DNA of 64,000 bases from Amycolatopsis xylanica (GCF_900107045.1 NZ_FNON01000009.1:124001-188000), one strand, 5' to 3'. Shown: positions 1 through 7,663, numbered from the stretch's first letter. Notes: generated by a model from the letters alone, not told the origin. Translations and numbers: made by a program.

Positions 1-510
1 ATCGAGCTGACGCTGCGGACGCCGGTCGCGCTCGCCGCGATCGAGCGGGTGGCGAACGAGGTGCCGGACATAGTCATCGGCGCGGGCACGGTCACCGCGC
101 CCGACCACGCCAAGCAGGCTTTGGACGCGGGCGCCTCGTTCCTGGTCACCCCCGGCGTCACCGACCAGGTGCTCGACGCCTGCTTCGACACCGGGCTGCC
201 GTTCCTGCCCGGCGCGAGCACGGCGTCCGAGGCGATGCGCCTGGCCGAGCGCGGCGTGACGGCGCTGAAGTTCTTCCCGGCGGAGGCCAGCGGCGGCGTC
301 GACTACCTGAAGTCGATCGGCGGCCCGCTGCCCGGACTGCGCTTCTGCCCGACAGGCGGGATCACGCTCAAGACGGCCCCGGCCTACCTCGCGCTGCCGA
401 ACGTCGGCTGTATCGGCGGCTCGTGGCTCACGCCGAAGGATGCCTTGGCGGCCAAGGACTTCTCGCGTATCGAGGCCTTCGCCCGCGAAGCCTCCGCACT
501 CCGCGGCTAG
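1..510 (+). CDS. eda: KDPG/KHG aldolase, 3' part (5' end outside the window)
   Basis: Cleaves 2-keto-3-deoxy-6-phosphogluconate (or 4-hydroxy-2-oxoglutarate) to pyruvate plus an aldehyde through a Schiff base, in the cytosolic Entner-Doudoroff or sugar-acid pathways. The reading frame is open from base 1, so the gene starts before the window; 169 codons remain of a family usually near 205-215 residues. Visible family motifs in order: IELTLRT, GAGTV, TPG, LPGAST, the Schiff-base lysine in LKFFPAEASGG, and the phosphate-binding CPTGGI. The internal ATG at 49 is not the start, because conserved aldolase sequence precedes it. The gene converges on the RidA-superfamily gene across a strong hairpin. 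KDPG and KHG activity cannot be separated from sequence alone. Confidence 0.9.
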   Translation: MELTLRTPVALAAIERVANEVPDIVIGAGTVTAPDHAKQALDAGASFLVTPGVTDQVLDACFDTGLPFLPGASTASEAMRLAERGVTALKFFPAEASGGVDYLKSIGGPLPGLRFCPTGGITLKTAPAYLALPNVGCIGGSWLTPKDALAAKDFSRIEAFAREASALRG

Positions 511-512
511 CA

Positions 513-567
513 GGATAAAGCGGGCTTTATCCCGGGTGCTTTCCCCGGGATAAAGCCCGCTTTATCC
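513..567. terminator. 24-bp perfect hairpin between convergent genes
   Basis: Bases 513-536 and 544-567 are perfect reverse complements around a 7-base loop (TGCTTTC). Each arm is itself nearly palindromic (GGATAAAGC, two bases, GCTTTATCC), so cruciform or alternative pairings are possible. A third, partial copy (TAAAGC-CC-GCTTTA) follows at 578-591. It lies just after the aldolase stop and before the end of the opposing gene, so a bidirectional terminator without a U-tract is likely. The same core recurs at 48808-48852. Confidence 0.75.
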
Positions 568-601
568 CGGTCTGGAGTAAAGCCCGCTTTATCCCGTCCC
601 C

Positions 602-1003
602 CTAGCCGACCGCGGTGCCCTCCAGCTCCACCAGCTGGCCGGGGATCGCCAGCCGCGTCACGCCGAGCATGGTGGTCGCGGGCGCCACCCCGGCCGCGCC
701 CAGCCGCGACGCCAGCACGCCATAGTGCTGGAAGAGCAGGTCCACATCGGTCGTGTAGACGTTGAGCCGGACGAGGTTCGCCAGCGACATGCCCGCCTCG
801 GCGAGCACGGCCTCGAGGTTGGCGAGGCTCAGCGCCACCTGGCCCGCCATGTCACCCTCGCACTCGGGCTTGCCTTCGCCGTTCATCGCGGTCTGCCCTG
901 AGCAGTACAGCGTGCGGGTGTGCCCGGACACGAGCTCGCCCTGGTTGAAGCCCAGCTCCGCCGACCAGGTGACCGGGTTGACGGCCGTTCTTTCCACTGC
1001 CAC
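602..1003 (-). CDS. RidA (YjgF/YER057c/UK114) superfamily protein
   Basis: Small 133-residue protein of the trimeric RidA/YjgF fold; the archetype hydrolyses reactive 2-aminoacrylate-type enamines and imines in the cytosol. Family features: YCSGQTAMNGEG, a conserved NLVRLNVYTTD strand and the C-terminal VELEG. The position of the catalytic arginine of archetypal RidA (PARSCVEV in the E. coli protein) reads PATTMLGV here, so this is probably a non-archetypal Rid subgroup without classical imine deaminase activity. The GTG start at 1003 is chosen because GGAG lies about 7 bases upstream. It is divergent from the WYL regulator at 1087 with 83 bases between, suggesting control by that regulator. 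Confidence 0.82.
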   Translation of the reverse strand: MAVERTAVNPVTWSAELGFNQGELVSGHTRTLYCSGQTAMNGEGKPECEGDMAGQVALSLANLEAVLAEAGMSLANLVRLNVYTTDVDLLFQHYGVLASRLGAAGVAPATTMLGVTRLAIPGQLVELEGTAVG

Positions 1004-1050
1004 TTCAGCTCCATTCGGTTCAGTGGCGACCAGCCTCGCAAGCGATATAC

Positions 1051-1080
1051 GACATCCTGTGTCATGTATTCCGGTAGATT
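1051..1080 (+). promoter_or_regulatory. Candidate operator and leaderless promoter of the WYL regulator
   Basis: GACA-N5-TGTC (1051-1063) is an inverted repeat in the 83-base divergent region. TAGATT (1075-1080) fits an actinobacterial -10 box and ends 6 bases before the ATG at 1087, with no Shine-Dalgarno sequence, which suggests a leaderless transcript. The inverted repeat would sit near the -35 region, the usual place for autoregulation. Binding is inference. Confidence 0.4.
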
Positions 1081-1086
1081 TCGCGC

Positions 1087-2079
1087 ATGCGCGCCGACCG
1101 GTTGGTCTCGCTGGTGCTGCTGCTGCGCCAGCGCGGACGGCTGTCGGCGGCCACGCTCGCCCGCGAGCTGGAAGTGTCCACCCGCACCGTGCTGCGTGAC
1201 ATCGACGCGCTGTCCGCGGCGGGCGTCCCGGTCTACGCCGAGCGCGGCAGGCATGGCGGTTTCGCTTTGCTGCCAGGGTTTCGGACGGAACTCACCGGGC
1301 TGAGCCATGATGAGGCTCTCGCGCTGCTGGTCGCCGGGTCACGGCGGGGCGCGCAGGTGTTCGGCCTCGGGTCGGCGCTCGCCTCGGCCGTGCTCAAGGT
1401 GGTCGACGCGCTGCCCGATGGCTACCGGGACACCGCGGCGGGCGCGGCGCGGCGGCTGCTCATCGATCCGGAGACCGACCTGCTCGCCCGGCGCACCGAC
1501 GCCGACGAGGTGCCCGACGCCGTGGTGACCGAGGTCCGCAAGGCCGTGTTCGGCGGGCACCGGCTGCGCATCCGGTACGCGGCGGTGGACCAGGCCCCGC
1601 GGTGGCGCACCGTCGACCCGATCGGCCTGGTGACCGTGCGCGGCCAGGGCTATCTGCTGGCCACGCGGTCCGGCGAGGACCGCACTTACCGGCTGGCCAG
1701 GGTGCTGGCCGCCGAGGAACTCGACGAGCCCGCGCGGCGACCGGACCGCGTCGATCTGGACCAGGCTTGGCGGGACCGCAGTACCCGGTTCCGGACCGGG
1801 GGCGACCAGGTCGCCGTCCTGGTCCGGGTCGACCCGGCCCGGCGCGAGGAGCTGGTGGCCACCGCGCTGGCCGTCCAGGCCGAAGAGATCGGCGAGGACG
1901 GCTGGCTGCGGCTCGACGTGACCTTCCAAGACGCGAGGCACGCCGAGTGGGCGCTGTGGCAGCTCGCCACGCAAGCGGAAGCGCTTGCCCCGCGGTGGCT
2001 GCGCACCTCGTTGCGCGACCGCGCCGCCGCGGTCGCGACCCGCTACGAGGCGGCTCAGCCGAACATGCCGACCTGGTAG
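1087..2079 (+). CDS. HTH/WYL-domain transcriptional regulator (YafY type)
   Basis: A 330-residue DNA-binding regulator. Residues 1-60 form an HTH_11 winged helix (RLSAATLARELEVSTRTVLRDI). The centre and C-terminus match the WYL family, which binds small ligands or nucleic acid ends. The family commonly autoregulates and controls a divergent neighbour, here the RidA-superfamily gene. The ATG at 1087 has no Shine-Dalgarno sequence and a -10-like TAGATT 6 bases upstream, so translation is probably leaderless. The 3' end overlaps the convergent AhpD-like gene by 25 bases. The length is typical. The ligand cannot be inferred. Confidence 0.88.
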   Translation: MRADRLVSLVLLLRQRGRLSAATLARELEVSTRTVLRDIDALSAAGVPVYAERGRHGGFALLPGFRTELTGLSHDEALALLVAGSRRGAQVFGLGSALASAVLKVVDALPDGYRDTAAGAARRLLIDPETDLLARRTDADEVPDAVVTEVRKAVFGGHRLRIRYAAVDQAPRWRTVDPIGLVTVRGQGYLLATRSGEDRTYRLARVLAAEELDEPARRPDRVDLDQAWRDRSTRFRTGGDQVAVLVRVDPARREELVATALAVQAEEIGEDGWLRLDVTFQDARHAEWALWQLATQAEALAPRWLRTSLRDRAAAVATRYEAAQPNMPTW

Positions 2080-2525
2080 TCGCCCGCGGGCTGCTGGACC
2101 AGGACGTTGATGCGGTTGTAGGCGTTGATCAGCGCGATCAGGCCGGTCAGCGCGACGAGCTGGTCCTCGTCGTAGTGCTTGGCGGCGTTGGCCCAGACCT
2201 CGTCGCTGACACCGGCCGAATCGGCGATGCGGGTGCCCTGCTCGGCGAGCTCCAGCGCGGCGCGCTCGGCCTCGGTGAAGACCTTGGCCTCGCGCCAGCC
2301 CGCGATCATGTGCAGGCGCTGGGCGGTCTCACCGGCGTGCGCGGCCTCCTTGGTGTGCATGTCGAGGCAGAACCCGCAGCCGTTGATCTGGCTGGCGCGG
2401 ATCTTCACAAGCTCCTGCGTGGCAGCAGGCAGGCCCGAGTCGGCCAGCACCTTGCCTGCCGAGTTGATGTACTTCATGAACTTGCCGGCGACGGGGTTCG
2501 CGAAGACGTTCAGGCGGGCTTCCAT
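2055..2525 (-). CDS. Carboxymuconolactone decarboxylase / AhpD-like protein
   Basis: A 156-residue protein of the CMD/AhpD family. The peroxidase-type active site is visible as NGCGFCLDMHTKEA: two redox cysteines in CxxC and a downstream histidine. Members of this branch reduce alkyl hydroperoxides or act as thiol-disulfide proteins; true decarboxylases lack the CxxC. The ATG at 2525 is preceded by AAGGAGAA at good spacing. The 3' end overlaps the WYL regulator by 25 bases in antisense, so convergent transcription could interfere. With the RidA-like gene it makes a plausible reactive-metabolite or stress group, but the shared regulation is inference. Confidence 0.88.
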   Translation of the reverse strand: MEARLNVFANPVAGKFMKYINSAGKVLADSGLPAATQELVKIRASQINGCGFCLDMHTKEAAHAGETAQRLHMIAGWREAKVFTEAERAALELAEQGTRIADSAGVSDEVWANAAKHYDEDQLVALTGLIALINAYNRINVLVQQPAGDYQVGMFG

Positions 2526-2872
2526 GATGTTCTCCTTGCCGTGGTGACAGATACACAGCGTTGACGAGATGACCCCCTCGGTTTGTGACAGCCTCGCCGG
2601 TGACCTGCGTCACGGACCCGTGAGACATAAGTAAGGAATGTCACGCACGGGCCGAAAGAGCCGGATTCGGGTCGTTAGCGCCCGAACGATGGGATCGGCG
2701 TCTCGCGGAATTGGATGTTTAGACCATCGGAGTGTGGCGCCGGTCATGGTGAACATCAGATTCAGCTCAAGTGAACGCGCATCGGCACGAGCACCGACGC
2801 GACGGTGTTATCAAACCTAGATCAACCTGTTAACCTCCTTCTTCGCTGCTAATCATGCGAGGAGAATTCCGG
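2526..2872. other. 347-base intergenic region with candidate operator
   Basis: Holds the divergent promoters of the AhpD-like gene (left) and the dikinase-like gene (right). The clearest element is the inverted repeat GTGAC-N4-GTCAC at 2600-2613, about 75 bases upstream of the AhpD-like start. A 60-codon ORF at 2638-2820 has no Shine-Dalgarno sequence and no recognisable composition, so I do not call it a gene. No convincing -35/-10 pair was seen for the rightward gene. Confidence 0.35.
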
Positions 2873-4879
2873 GTGTCGGACAACAACGCGGTTGCCACCG
2901 TTCAGGATACGGAGAGCGTGGCCGCTCTGGTCGGCGAGAAGCTGACCTTGACAGCATTCAACGGGCTTTCAGGAAGCCTCGGCGGATACGCCTTCGTCAA
3001 GGTCGTCGTCGACCGTGAGAACTCTACGATCCACTTCCTCAACAACGCCCGGCATTCGTTCCATGCCCTCTACATCGGCGAGGAGATCCTCGGCATTTCC
3101 CAGGAGCGCATGGGTGCCCGGATCGACGAATTCAACCAGCGGTTCTACCACGACGCCGACCGGCGCTTCTATCTCGGCATCCTCGCGCTGCACACCAGGC
3201 GGGAAGAGGAAACCGGCCAGGAGTGGCGGGTCTTCTCACTGGAGACCGTCGAGGTCGACACCATGTCGGCCGACATGATCACCTATTTCTACGAATTCGT
3301 CCGCGCGCATCTCGACGATTCGCTTCCGCTGCTGTTCAAGCCAGCGAACCATCTCCAGGAGCGGGCGATCCTGGAATTGTCGCCGACGGCGCTGCCGCGC
3401 ATTCTCGCGCACGAGCTGTTCTCCAGCTCCCAATTCGTGCCGCTGAACAGCGGGGTCACCACCGGCCGCCTGCGCGCGTTCCGCGACGAGGCCGAGTACC
3501 GCGCCGCGACGCTGGAATGGCACGACATCATCGTGATGCACCGGGTGCCCGACGACATCCCGCGCCTCGCCGGGATCATCAACGCGCACCACACCACCCC
3601 GTTGTCGCACACGAATGTGCTGGCCACCGGCTGGCAGATTCCCAACGCCATCCAGATCGGCGTCTTCGACCTGATCGAGCGGGAAAACCTCAACGGCCAG
3701 TGGGTCGAATACGAGGTCGACGACGGCAACCCGACGGTCAGCCTGCGCCTGGTCGACGAGCCTGCCTCGGCGAACCAGCGTCCCGCCTGGTACGCGCAGC
3801 GCATCGTGCTCGACGAGCCCGAGTCCGAGAACACCCCGATCGCCGCGCTCACCGAGCTGCGCCACCGCGATCACCACCGTTACGGCACCAAGGCCGCGAA
3901 CCTCGGCGAACTGCACCACGTGCTGGCCAACGGTTCGCAGCGACTGCTCGGCTTCTTCCAGGTCCCGCGGCCGCCGCGCGAGAACCTGCTCCCGTATCTC
4001 GGGAAGCTGCTCGGCGCGCCCGAGGGCGCCGACCTCGCGTCCGCGTCGCGCAAACTGCTCGGCGAGCGCGTCCGCGTGCCGCGCGGGATCGCGCTGCCGT
4101 TCTCGGTGCAGCAGCGGTTCCTCGAGTCCTCGCCGCGGATCCAGCAGGCCATCGGCAAGCTCAAGATGGCACTGGAGCTCAACGCCCGCGAGGTCGAGCC
4201 GCTCTGCGTCGAACTGCAGCAGCTCATCCGCGGCGCCCGCATGCCGGCCGACCTGGTCTCCGAGATCGACGACGCGCTGATCGCCCAGCTCGCCGGCGTG
4301 CGCGCGTTCGTCGTGCGCAGCTCGTCGAACGCCGAGGACCTGGCCGGGTTCTCCGCCGCCGGGATCTACGAGTCGATCAACCACGTGACCACCGCCGAGA
4401 AGATCCTGGCCAGCATCAAGGAGGTCTGGGCCTCGCTGGTGTCGGTGCGCAGCGTCCGGCTGCGCCAGCAGGCGGGCATCTCGCTCGACGAGTGCTTCAT
4501 GGGCGTGGTGATCCAGGAGCAGGTCGCCGCCGACTTCGGTGGCGTGCTCGTGACCAGCAACCCGTTGAACCGCAACGACTTCCGCAACGTGTACGTCAAC
4601 GTGTCGCCCCAGGTGACCGACGTGGTCGACGGCACGAAGCAGCCGATGCAGTACCTGTACAACACCGTCGAGGGCGGCGGCCGCACCATGTCGCTCGGCG
4701 ACGCCAAGGAGGACCTCGGCGAGCGCGCCAAGGAGCAGCTGCAGCGGCTCGCCGTCGCCGGCCGCCTGCTGCAGTCGCACTTCTCCCCCGACTACACCTT
4801 CGACTCCCCGGTCGACATCGAGTGGCTCGCCGACGAGGACACGATCCACATCCTCCAGCTACGTCCTTACTCGGTCTGA
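2873..4879 (+). CDS. PEP-synthase / glucan-water-dikinase-like dikinase, substrate unknown
   Basis: A 668-residue protein with the domains of ATP-dependent dikinases, which pass phosphate from ATP through a phosphohistidine to an acceptor. Domain order: an N-terminal region of about 200 residues that I do not recognise; a phosphohistidine swivel domain with TTPLSHTNVLA, His246 being the likely phospho-acceptor; then a C-terminal PPDK_N ATP-grasp domain with VRSSSNAEDLAGFSAAG (Arg482), EQVAADFGGVLVTSNP and VDIEWLADEDTIHILQLRP. The order His domain then ATP-grasp is that of plant glucan water dikinase and the reverse of PEP synthase or rifampin phosphotransferase. The PEP/pyruvate TIM barrel is absent. 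The GTG at 2873 is preferred over the in-frame ATG at 2855 because GAGGAG lies about 8 bases upstream of it. The MFS gene follows after 26 bases. Substrate and physiological role are unknown. Confidence 0.8.
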   Translation: MSDNNAVATVQDTESVAALVGEKLTLTAFNGLSGSLGGYAFVKVVVDRENSTIHFLNNARHSFHALYIGEEILGISQERMGARIDEFNQRFYHDADRRFYLGILALHTRREEETGQEWRVFSLETVEVDTMSADMITYFYEFVRAHLDDSLPLLFKPANHLQERAILELSPTALPRILAHELFSSSQFVPLNSGVTTGRLRAFRDEAEYRAATLEWHDIIVMHRVPDDIPRLAGIINAHHTTPLSHTNVLATGWQIPNAIQIGVFDLIERENLNGQWVEYEVDDGNPTVSLRLVDEPASANQRPAWYAQRIVLDEPESENTPIAALTELRHRDHHRYGTKAANLGELHHVLANGSQRLLGFFQVPRPPRENLLPYLGKLLGAPEGADLASASRKLLGERVRVPRGIALPFSVQQRFLESSPRIQQAIGKLKMALELNAREVEPLCVELQQLIRGARMPADLVSEIDDALIAQLAGVRAFVVRSSSNAEDLAGFSAAGIYESINHVTTAEKILASIKEVWASLVSVRSVRLRQQAGISLDECFMGVVIQEQVAADFGGVLVTSNPLNRNDFRNVYVNVSPQVTDVVDGTKQPMQYLYNTVEGGGRTMSLGDAKEDLGERAKEQLQRLAVAGRLLQSHFSPDYTFDSPVDIEWLADEDTIHILQLRPYSV

Positions 4880-4905
4880 CGCGTCAGTTTCACTAGGAGC
4901 ACTTC

Positions 4906-6132
4906 ATGCTGGGCCTTCGCCTGCCCGCGAACCCGGAGGTACGCCGGGCCGTGCGGCTGACCTACGGTTTCCAGTTCTTCTTCGGGCTGCTGCTGTGGGT
5001 ACCGATCTTCTACAGCTACCAGAAGCAGCTCGGGATGAGCGACGCCGAGATCTTCGGCATCCAGAGCATCTACTACATCGCGTTCTGCCTGCTGGAGATC
5101 CCGACCGGGATGATCGCCGACCGCTTCGACTACCGGACCTCACTGGTGGCGGGCGCGTCGGTGCTGGTCGGCGCGAACCTGGTGCCGGTGTTCCTCGGCT
5201 CGTATTCGGGTTTCCTGATCCACTTCCTGCTCATCGCGCTGGCGCGCTCGCTCATCTCGGGCGCGCAGAGCGCGTATCTCTACGAGTACCTGCACGCGCA
5301 GGGCGCGGGCTCGCTGTATCTCAAGGTCGAGGGCGTCGGGCGGTCGTACAGCCTGGTCGGCAAGATCGTGTTCTGGCCGGTCATCGGCCTGCTCATGCAG
5401 TGGAGCATGTCCTCGCCGTACTGGATCACCGCGATCAACGCGGGCATCGCCGTCCTGATGGCGCTCAAGCTCCCGCCGATCCCCGGCGGGCGCGTCAACC
5501 GCGACAAGACGGCCTCACTGATCGCGGGCGTCGGCGGCGCGTTCTCGGCGCTGCGCTCGTCTCGCTGGCTGATGCTGCTCATGGTGCAGGGCATCGCGAT
5601 GTTCACGCTCGTGCGCATCTGCCAGGTCAACCTGTTCCAGCCGATCCTGGAGTCGAAGCACGTCGCCGTCGACTGGTACGGCGCGGTCCTCGCGGCGATG
5701 ACGATCTTCGAGGCACTCGGCGCGGCCCGCCCCCACCGCCTGCGCCGCGCGGTCGGCCCGGCGGGCGCGGTGTTCTTGCTGACCATCGTGATGGCGCTGT
5801 GCCTCGGTTTCATCGTCGCGGTGCCCGCGATGGCGACCGTGGTGCTGCTCTGCGTTTTCGCGGTGGCGACCGGGATCTCGTTCCCCATCCAGAAGCAGCT
5901 GCTCAACGACGCGATCCCGGACTCGAAGTACCGCGCGACCCTGCTGTCGATGGAGTCGATCATCGACAGGGCGGTCTGCGCGCTGGTCGCGGTGGCACTC
6001 GGCGCCTACCTCGCGGCGGGTGACCTCAACGGGTTCCTGCTGCTGTCGGCGATCGTGACGTGCACGCTGATGGGCTTGCTCGGCGCGCTCCTGCTCCTCG
6101 TCCGCCGCCGGAAAAAAGTCGTGAGCGTTTAG
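4906..6132 (+). CDS. Major facilitator superfamily transporter
   Basis: A 408-residue integral membrane protein with about 12 hydrophobic segments. The MFS loop 2-3 signature appears as GMIADRFDYR after about 65 residues. It starts 26 bases after the dikinase-like gene with an AGGAG motif 5-6 bases before the ATG, so the two are very likely co-transcribed. Relatives move drugs, sugars or metabolites by proton coupling; the substrate cannot be read from the sequence. The pairing suggests that this transporter imports the substrate or exports the product of the dikinase (inference). The stop codon lies inside the palindrome at 6118-6163. Confidence 0.85.
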   Translation: MLGLRLPANPEVRRAVRLTYGFQFFFGLLLWVPIFYSYQKQLGMSDAEIFGIQSIYYIAFCLLEIPTGMIADRFDYRTSLVAGASVLVGANLVPVFLGSYSGFLIHFLLIALARSLISGAQSAYLYEYLHAQGAGSLYLKVEGVGRSYSLVGKIVFWPVIGLLMQWSMSSPYWITAINAGIAVLMALKLPPIPGGRVNRDKTASLIAGVGGAFSALRSSRWLMLLMVQGIAMFTLVRICQVNLFQPILESKHVAVDWYGAVLAAMTIFEALGAARPHRLRRAVGPAGAVFLLTIVMALCLGFIVAVPAMATVVLLCVFAVATGISFPIQKQLLNDAIPDSKYRATLLSMESIIDRAVCALVAVALGAYLAAGDLNGFLLLSAIVTCTLMGLLGALLLLVRRRKKVVSV

Positions 6133-6163
6133 GCCGGTTAGAACCGGCCATACCACTCACGAC
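6118..6163. terminator. GTCGTGAG/CCGGTT-family palindrome
   Basis: GTCGTGAG (6118-6125) pairs with CTCACGAC (6156-6163), and the inner GGCCGGTT (6132-6139) with AACCGGCC (6142-6149) around an AG loop. The outer arm overlaps the last codons and stop of the MFS gene. It is the first of five copies of this family in the window and a likely terminator. Confidence 0.7.
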
Positions 6164-6223
6164 CCGCGGCTTACGACGGGCTTCGCCCTGGCTTGCCAAA
6201 GGAAGCCCATGCCCTGGCTCAGC

Positions 6224-6370
6224 GGCTGCAGTGAGGGAGGCCCTCACTGCAGCCGGTTTTGTATGAAGGCTCCCTTCATACAGCCGAACCTGTATGAAGG
6301 CTCCCTTCATCAGCCCATGCTGGATGAGGGCTCCCTTCATACGGCCAGACCTGTATGAGGGGAGCCTTCA
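6224..6370. repeat. Hairpin plus four clustered TATGAAGG/CCTTCATA palindromes
   Basis: GGCTGCAGTGAGGG (6224-6237) pairs perfectly with 6241-6254 over an AGG loop. It is followed by short palindromes of the type TGTATGAAGG-CTC-CCTTCATA at 6261-6281, 6291-6310, about 6323-6341 and 6352-6370, the later ones degenerate. The array sits between the convergent MFS and MCE genes. The spacing is irregular and each unit is a palindrome, unlike a CRISPR array. ORFs reading through it are only translations of the repeats. Confidence 0.75.
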
Positions 6371-6385
6371 TCCAGCCAAGCCCAG

Positions 6386-6457
6386 GGCTGCGGCGAAGGC
6401 CCGCGGGCGAGGCTGCGGCGAAAGGGTCGCGGGCGAGGCTGCGGCGAAAGGGTCGCC
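6386..6457. repeat. Tandem 25-26 bp direct repeat, about 2.8 units
   Basis: Units starting GGCTGCGGCGAA occur at 6386, 6411 and 6437, the last incomplete. Units 2 and 3 are nearly identical; unit 1 has a few changes. The repeat is wholly intergenic, between the palindrome array and the palindrome next to the MCE gene. Function unknown. Confidence 0.75.
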
Positions 6458-6489
6458 CCGCCGCGCGAGGCGCGGCTTGCGCGAAGGGG

Positions 6490-6533
6490 TCGTGAGTGTT
6501 TAGACCGGTTAGAACCGGCCGCGCCACTCACGA
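6490..6533. terminator. GTCGTGAG/CCGGTT-family palindrome next to the MCE stop
   Basis: TCGTGAGTG and CACTCACGA outer arms enclose CCGGTT-AG-AACCGG. It lies 3 bases beyond the MCE gene stop and is a likely terminator for that leftward gene. Same family as 6118-6163. Confidence 0.65.
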
Positions 6534-6535
6534 GG

Positions 6536-7522
6536 TCATTTCTCGAAGCAGCCCGCTTCGTTGAGCGGTCCGATGCTGGGCAGGATCAGGCCGCACAGGT
6601 AGGCGTCGACCCAGCGCCCATTGCCGGCGAGCCCGGTCAGCAGGCGGACCAGCGGCGCGAACCTGGCGATCCCGTCGGCCAGCGAGTCCTGGTTGCGGCT
6701 GAGCATCGAGGTCAGCTGATCAAGCTGCTTGAGCACGGGGTCGAGCTGCTTGTCGTTGTCGTCGACGAGGCCGTTCAGCTGGGCCGCGAGCGCTTTCGTG
6801 GCGTCGAGCAGGTGCGTGATCGCCTGCTTGCGCTTGCTCACCTCGTCGAGCAGTTTGTTGCCGTCTTCCATCAGCTTGACAAGCTGAGCGTCGCGGTCGA
6901 CGAGTGTTTGGCTTACCTGCCGGGTATTCGCCAGCAGCTGGCCTAGCTGTTTGTCTCGCGACGCGAGCGTGTCGGAAAGCTTAGAAAGACCGTTAAGCGC
7001 GCCGCGCACATTGTCGGGTGTGTTGGCGAACGTCGCGGCGATGGTGTCGAAGCTCTTGGCAAGCTGGGTGGTGTCGATGTCGTTGACCGTCGTGCTGAGG
7101 TCGCGGAACGCGTCGAGCATCGCATATGGCGCGACCGTGCGCTCCAGCGGAATCGGGTCGCCGGGGTCGAGTGTGCCGTCGCCTTGCGGGTCCAAGGCCA
7201 GGAATTGTTGCCCCAGCACGGTTTTGATCTTGATGTAGGCGACGGTCTTGTCGCCGAGCCAGACGTTCTTGACGCGGAAGGTCACCTTGACCTTGTCGCC
7301 GTCGAGCTGCACGCCGGCCACCTTGCCGACCTTGATCCCGGCGACGCGCACGTCGTTGTCGGTGCGCAAACCCGCCGACTCACTGAATTCCGCGCTGTAG
7401 GTGGTGCCCGCGCCGATGAGCGGCAGTGCGTCGACGTTCAACGCGGTGAGCACCCCGAGCGTGAGCACCGTGATCCCGACCAAGCCGGTGGTCACCGGTG
7501 TGCGCGCCCACGGAGAAATCAT
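6536..7522 (-). CDS. Orphan MCE/MlaD-family protein
   Basis: A 328-residue protein of the mammalian-cell-entry family, the substrate-binding subunits of actinobacterial lipid and sterol importers. After a short cytoplasmic stretch, one membrane helix (TGLVGITVLTLGVLTALNV) is followed by an MlaD-type beta domain (about 30-110, with VRVAGIKVGKV) and a long helical region (about 130-300). The C-terminal CGLILPSIGPLNEAGCFEK resembles other Mce tails. The ATG at 7522 begins the family sequence; the longer frame to 7606 adds an arginine-rich stretch unlike the family. Mce genes normally come as six in a row after two yrbE permease genes; here there is one alone. It may work with permeases encoded elsewhere. 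Confidence 0.85.
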   Translation of the reverse strand: MISPWARTPVTTGLVGITVLTLGVLTALNVDALPLIGAGTTYSAEFSESAGLRTDNDVRVAGIKVGKVAGVQLDGDKVKVTFRVKNVWLGDKTVAYIKIKTVLGQQFLALDPQGDGTLDPGDPIPLERTVAPYAMLDAFRDLSTTVNDIDTTQLAKSFDTIAATFANTPDNVRGALNGLSKLSDTLASRDKQLGQLLANTRQVSQTLVDRDAQLVKLMEDGNKLLDEVSKRKQAITHLLDATKALAAQLNGLVDDNDKQLDPVLKQLDQLTSMLSRNQDSLADGIARFAPLVRLLTGLAGNGRWVDAYLCGLILPSIGPLNEAGCFEK

Positions 7523-7663
7523 CCGTCGACTATCCAGGCACCCGGCCGCGAAGGCGAGCCGCCGCACCCGAACGGAGCACGATCTACCCGTTCGCGGGAT
7601 TGCCAAGAACGGCGCCTATCACTCCAATCAAAGGCAGGCAAGTAATACACGGGGGAAAAACAC

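Noticed and set aside
2638..2820. 60-codon ORF upstream of the dikinase-like gene
   Set aside because: No Shine-Dalgarno sequence, Arg/Ser-rich translation and atypical codon use; more likely promoter DNA.
6276..6527. Short ORFs with repeated MKGALIQ/YEGSLHT-like peptides
   Set aside because: They are only the translation of the TATGAAGG palindromes; no Shine-Dalgarno sequence and no codon bias.
6224..6533. Possible CRISPR array between the MFS and MCE genes
   Set aside because: Repeats are palindromic, degenerate and directly adjacent, with no constant spacer length and no cas genes.
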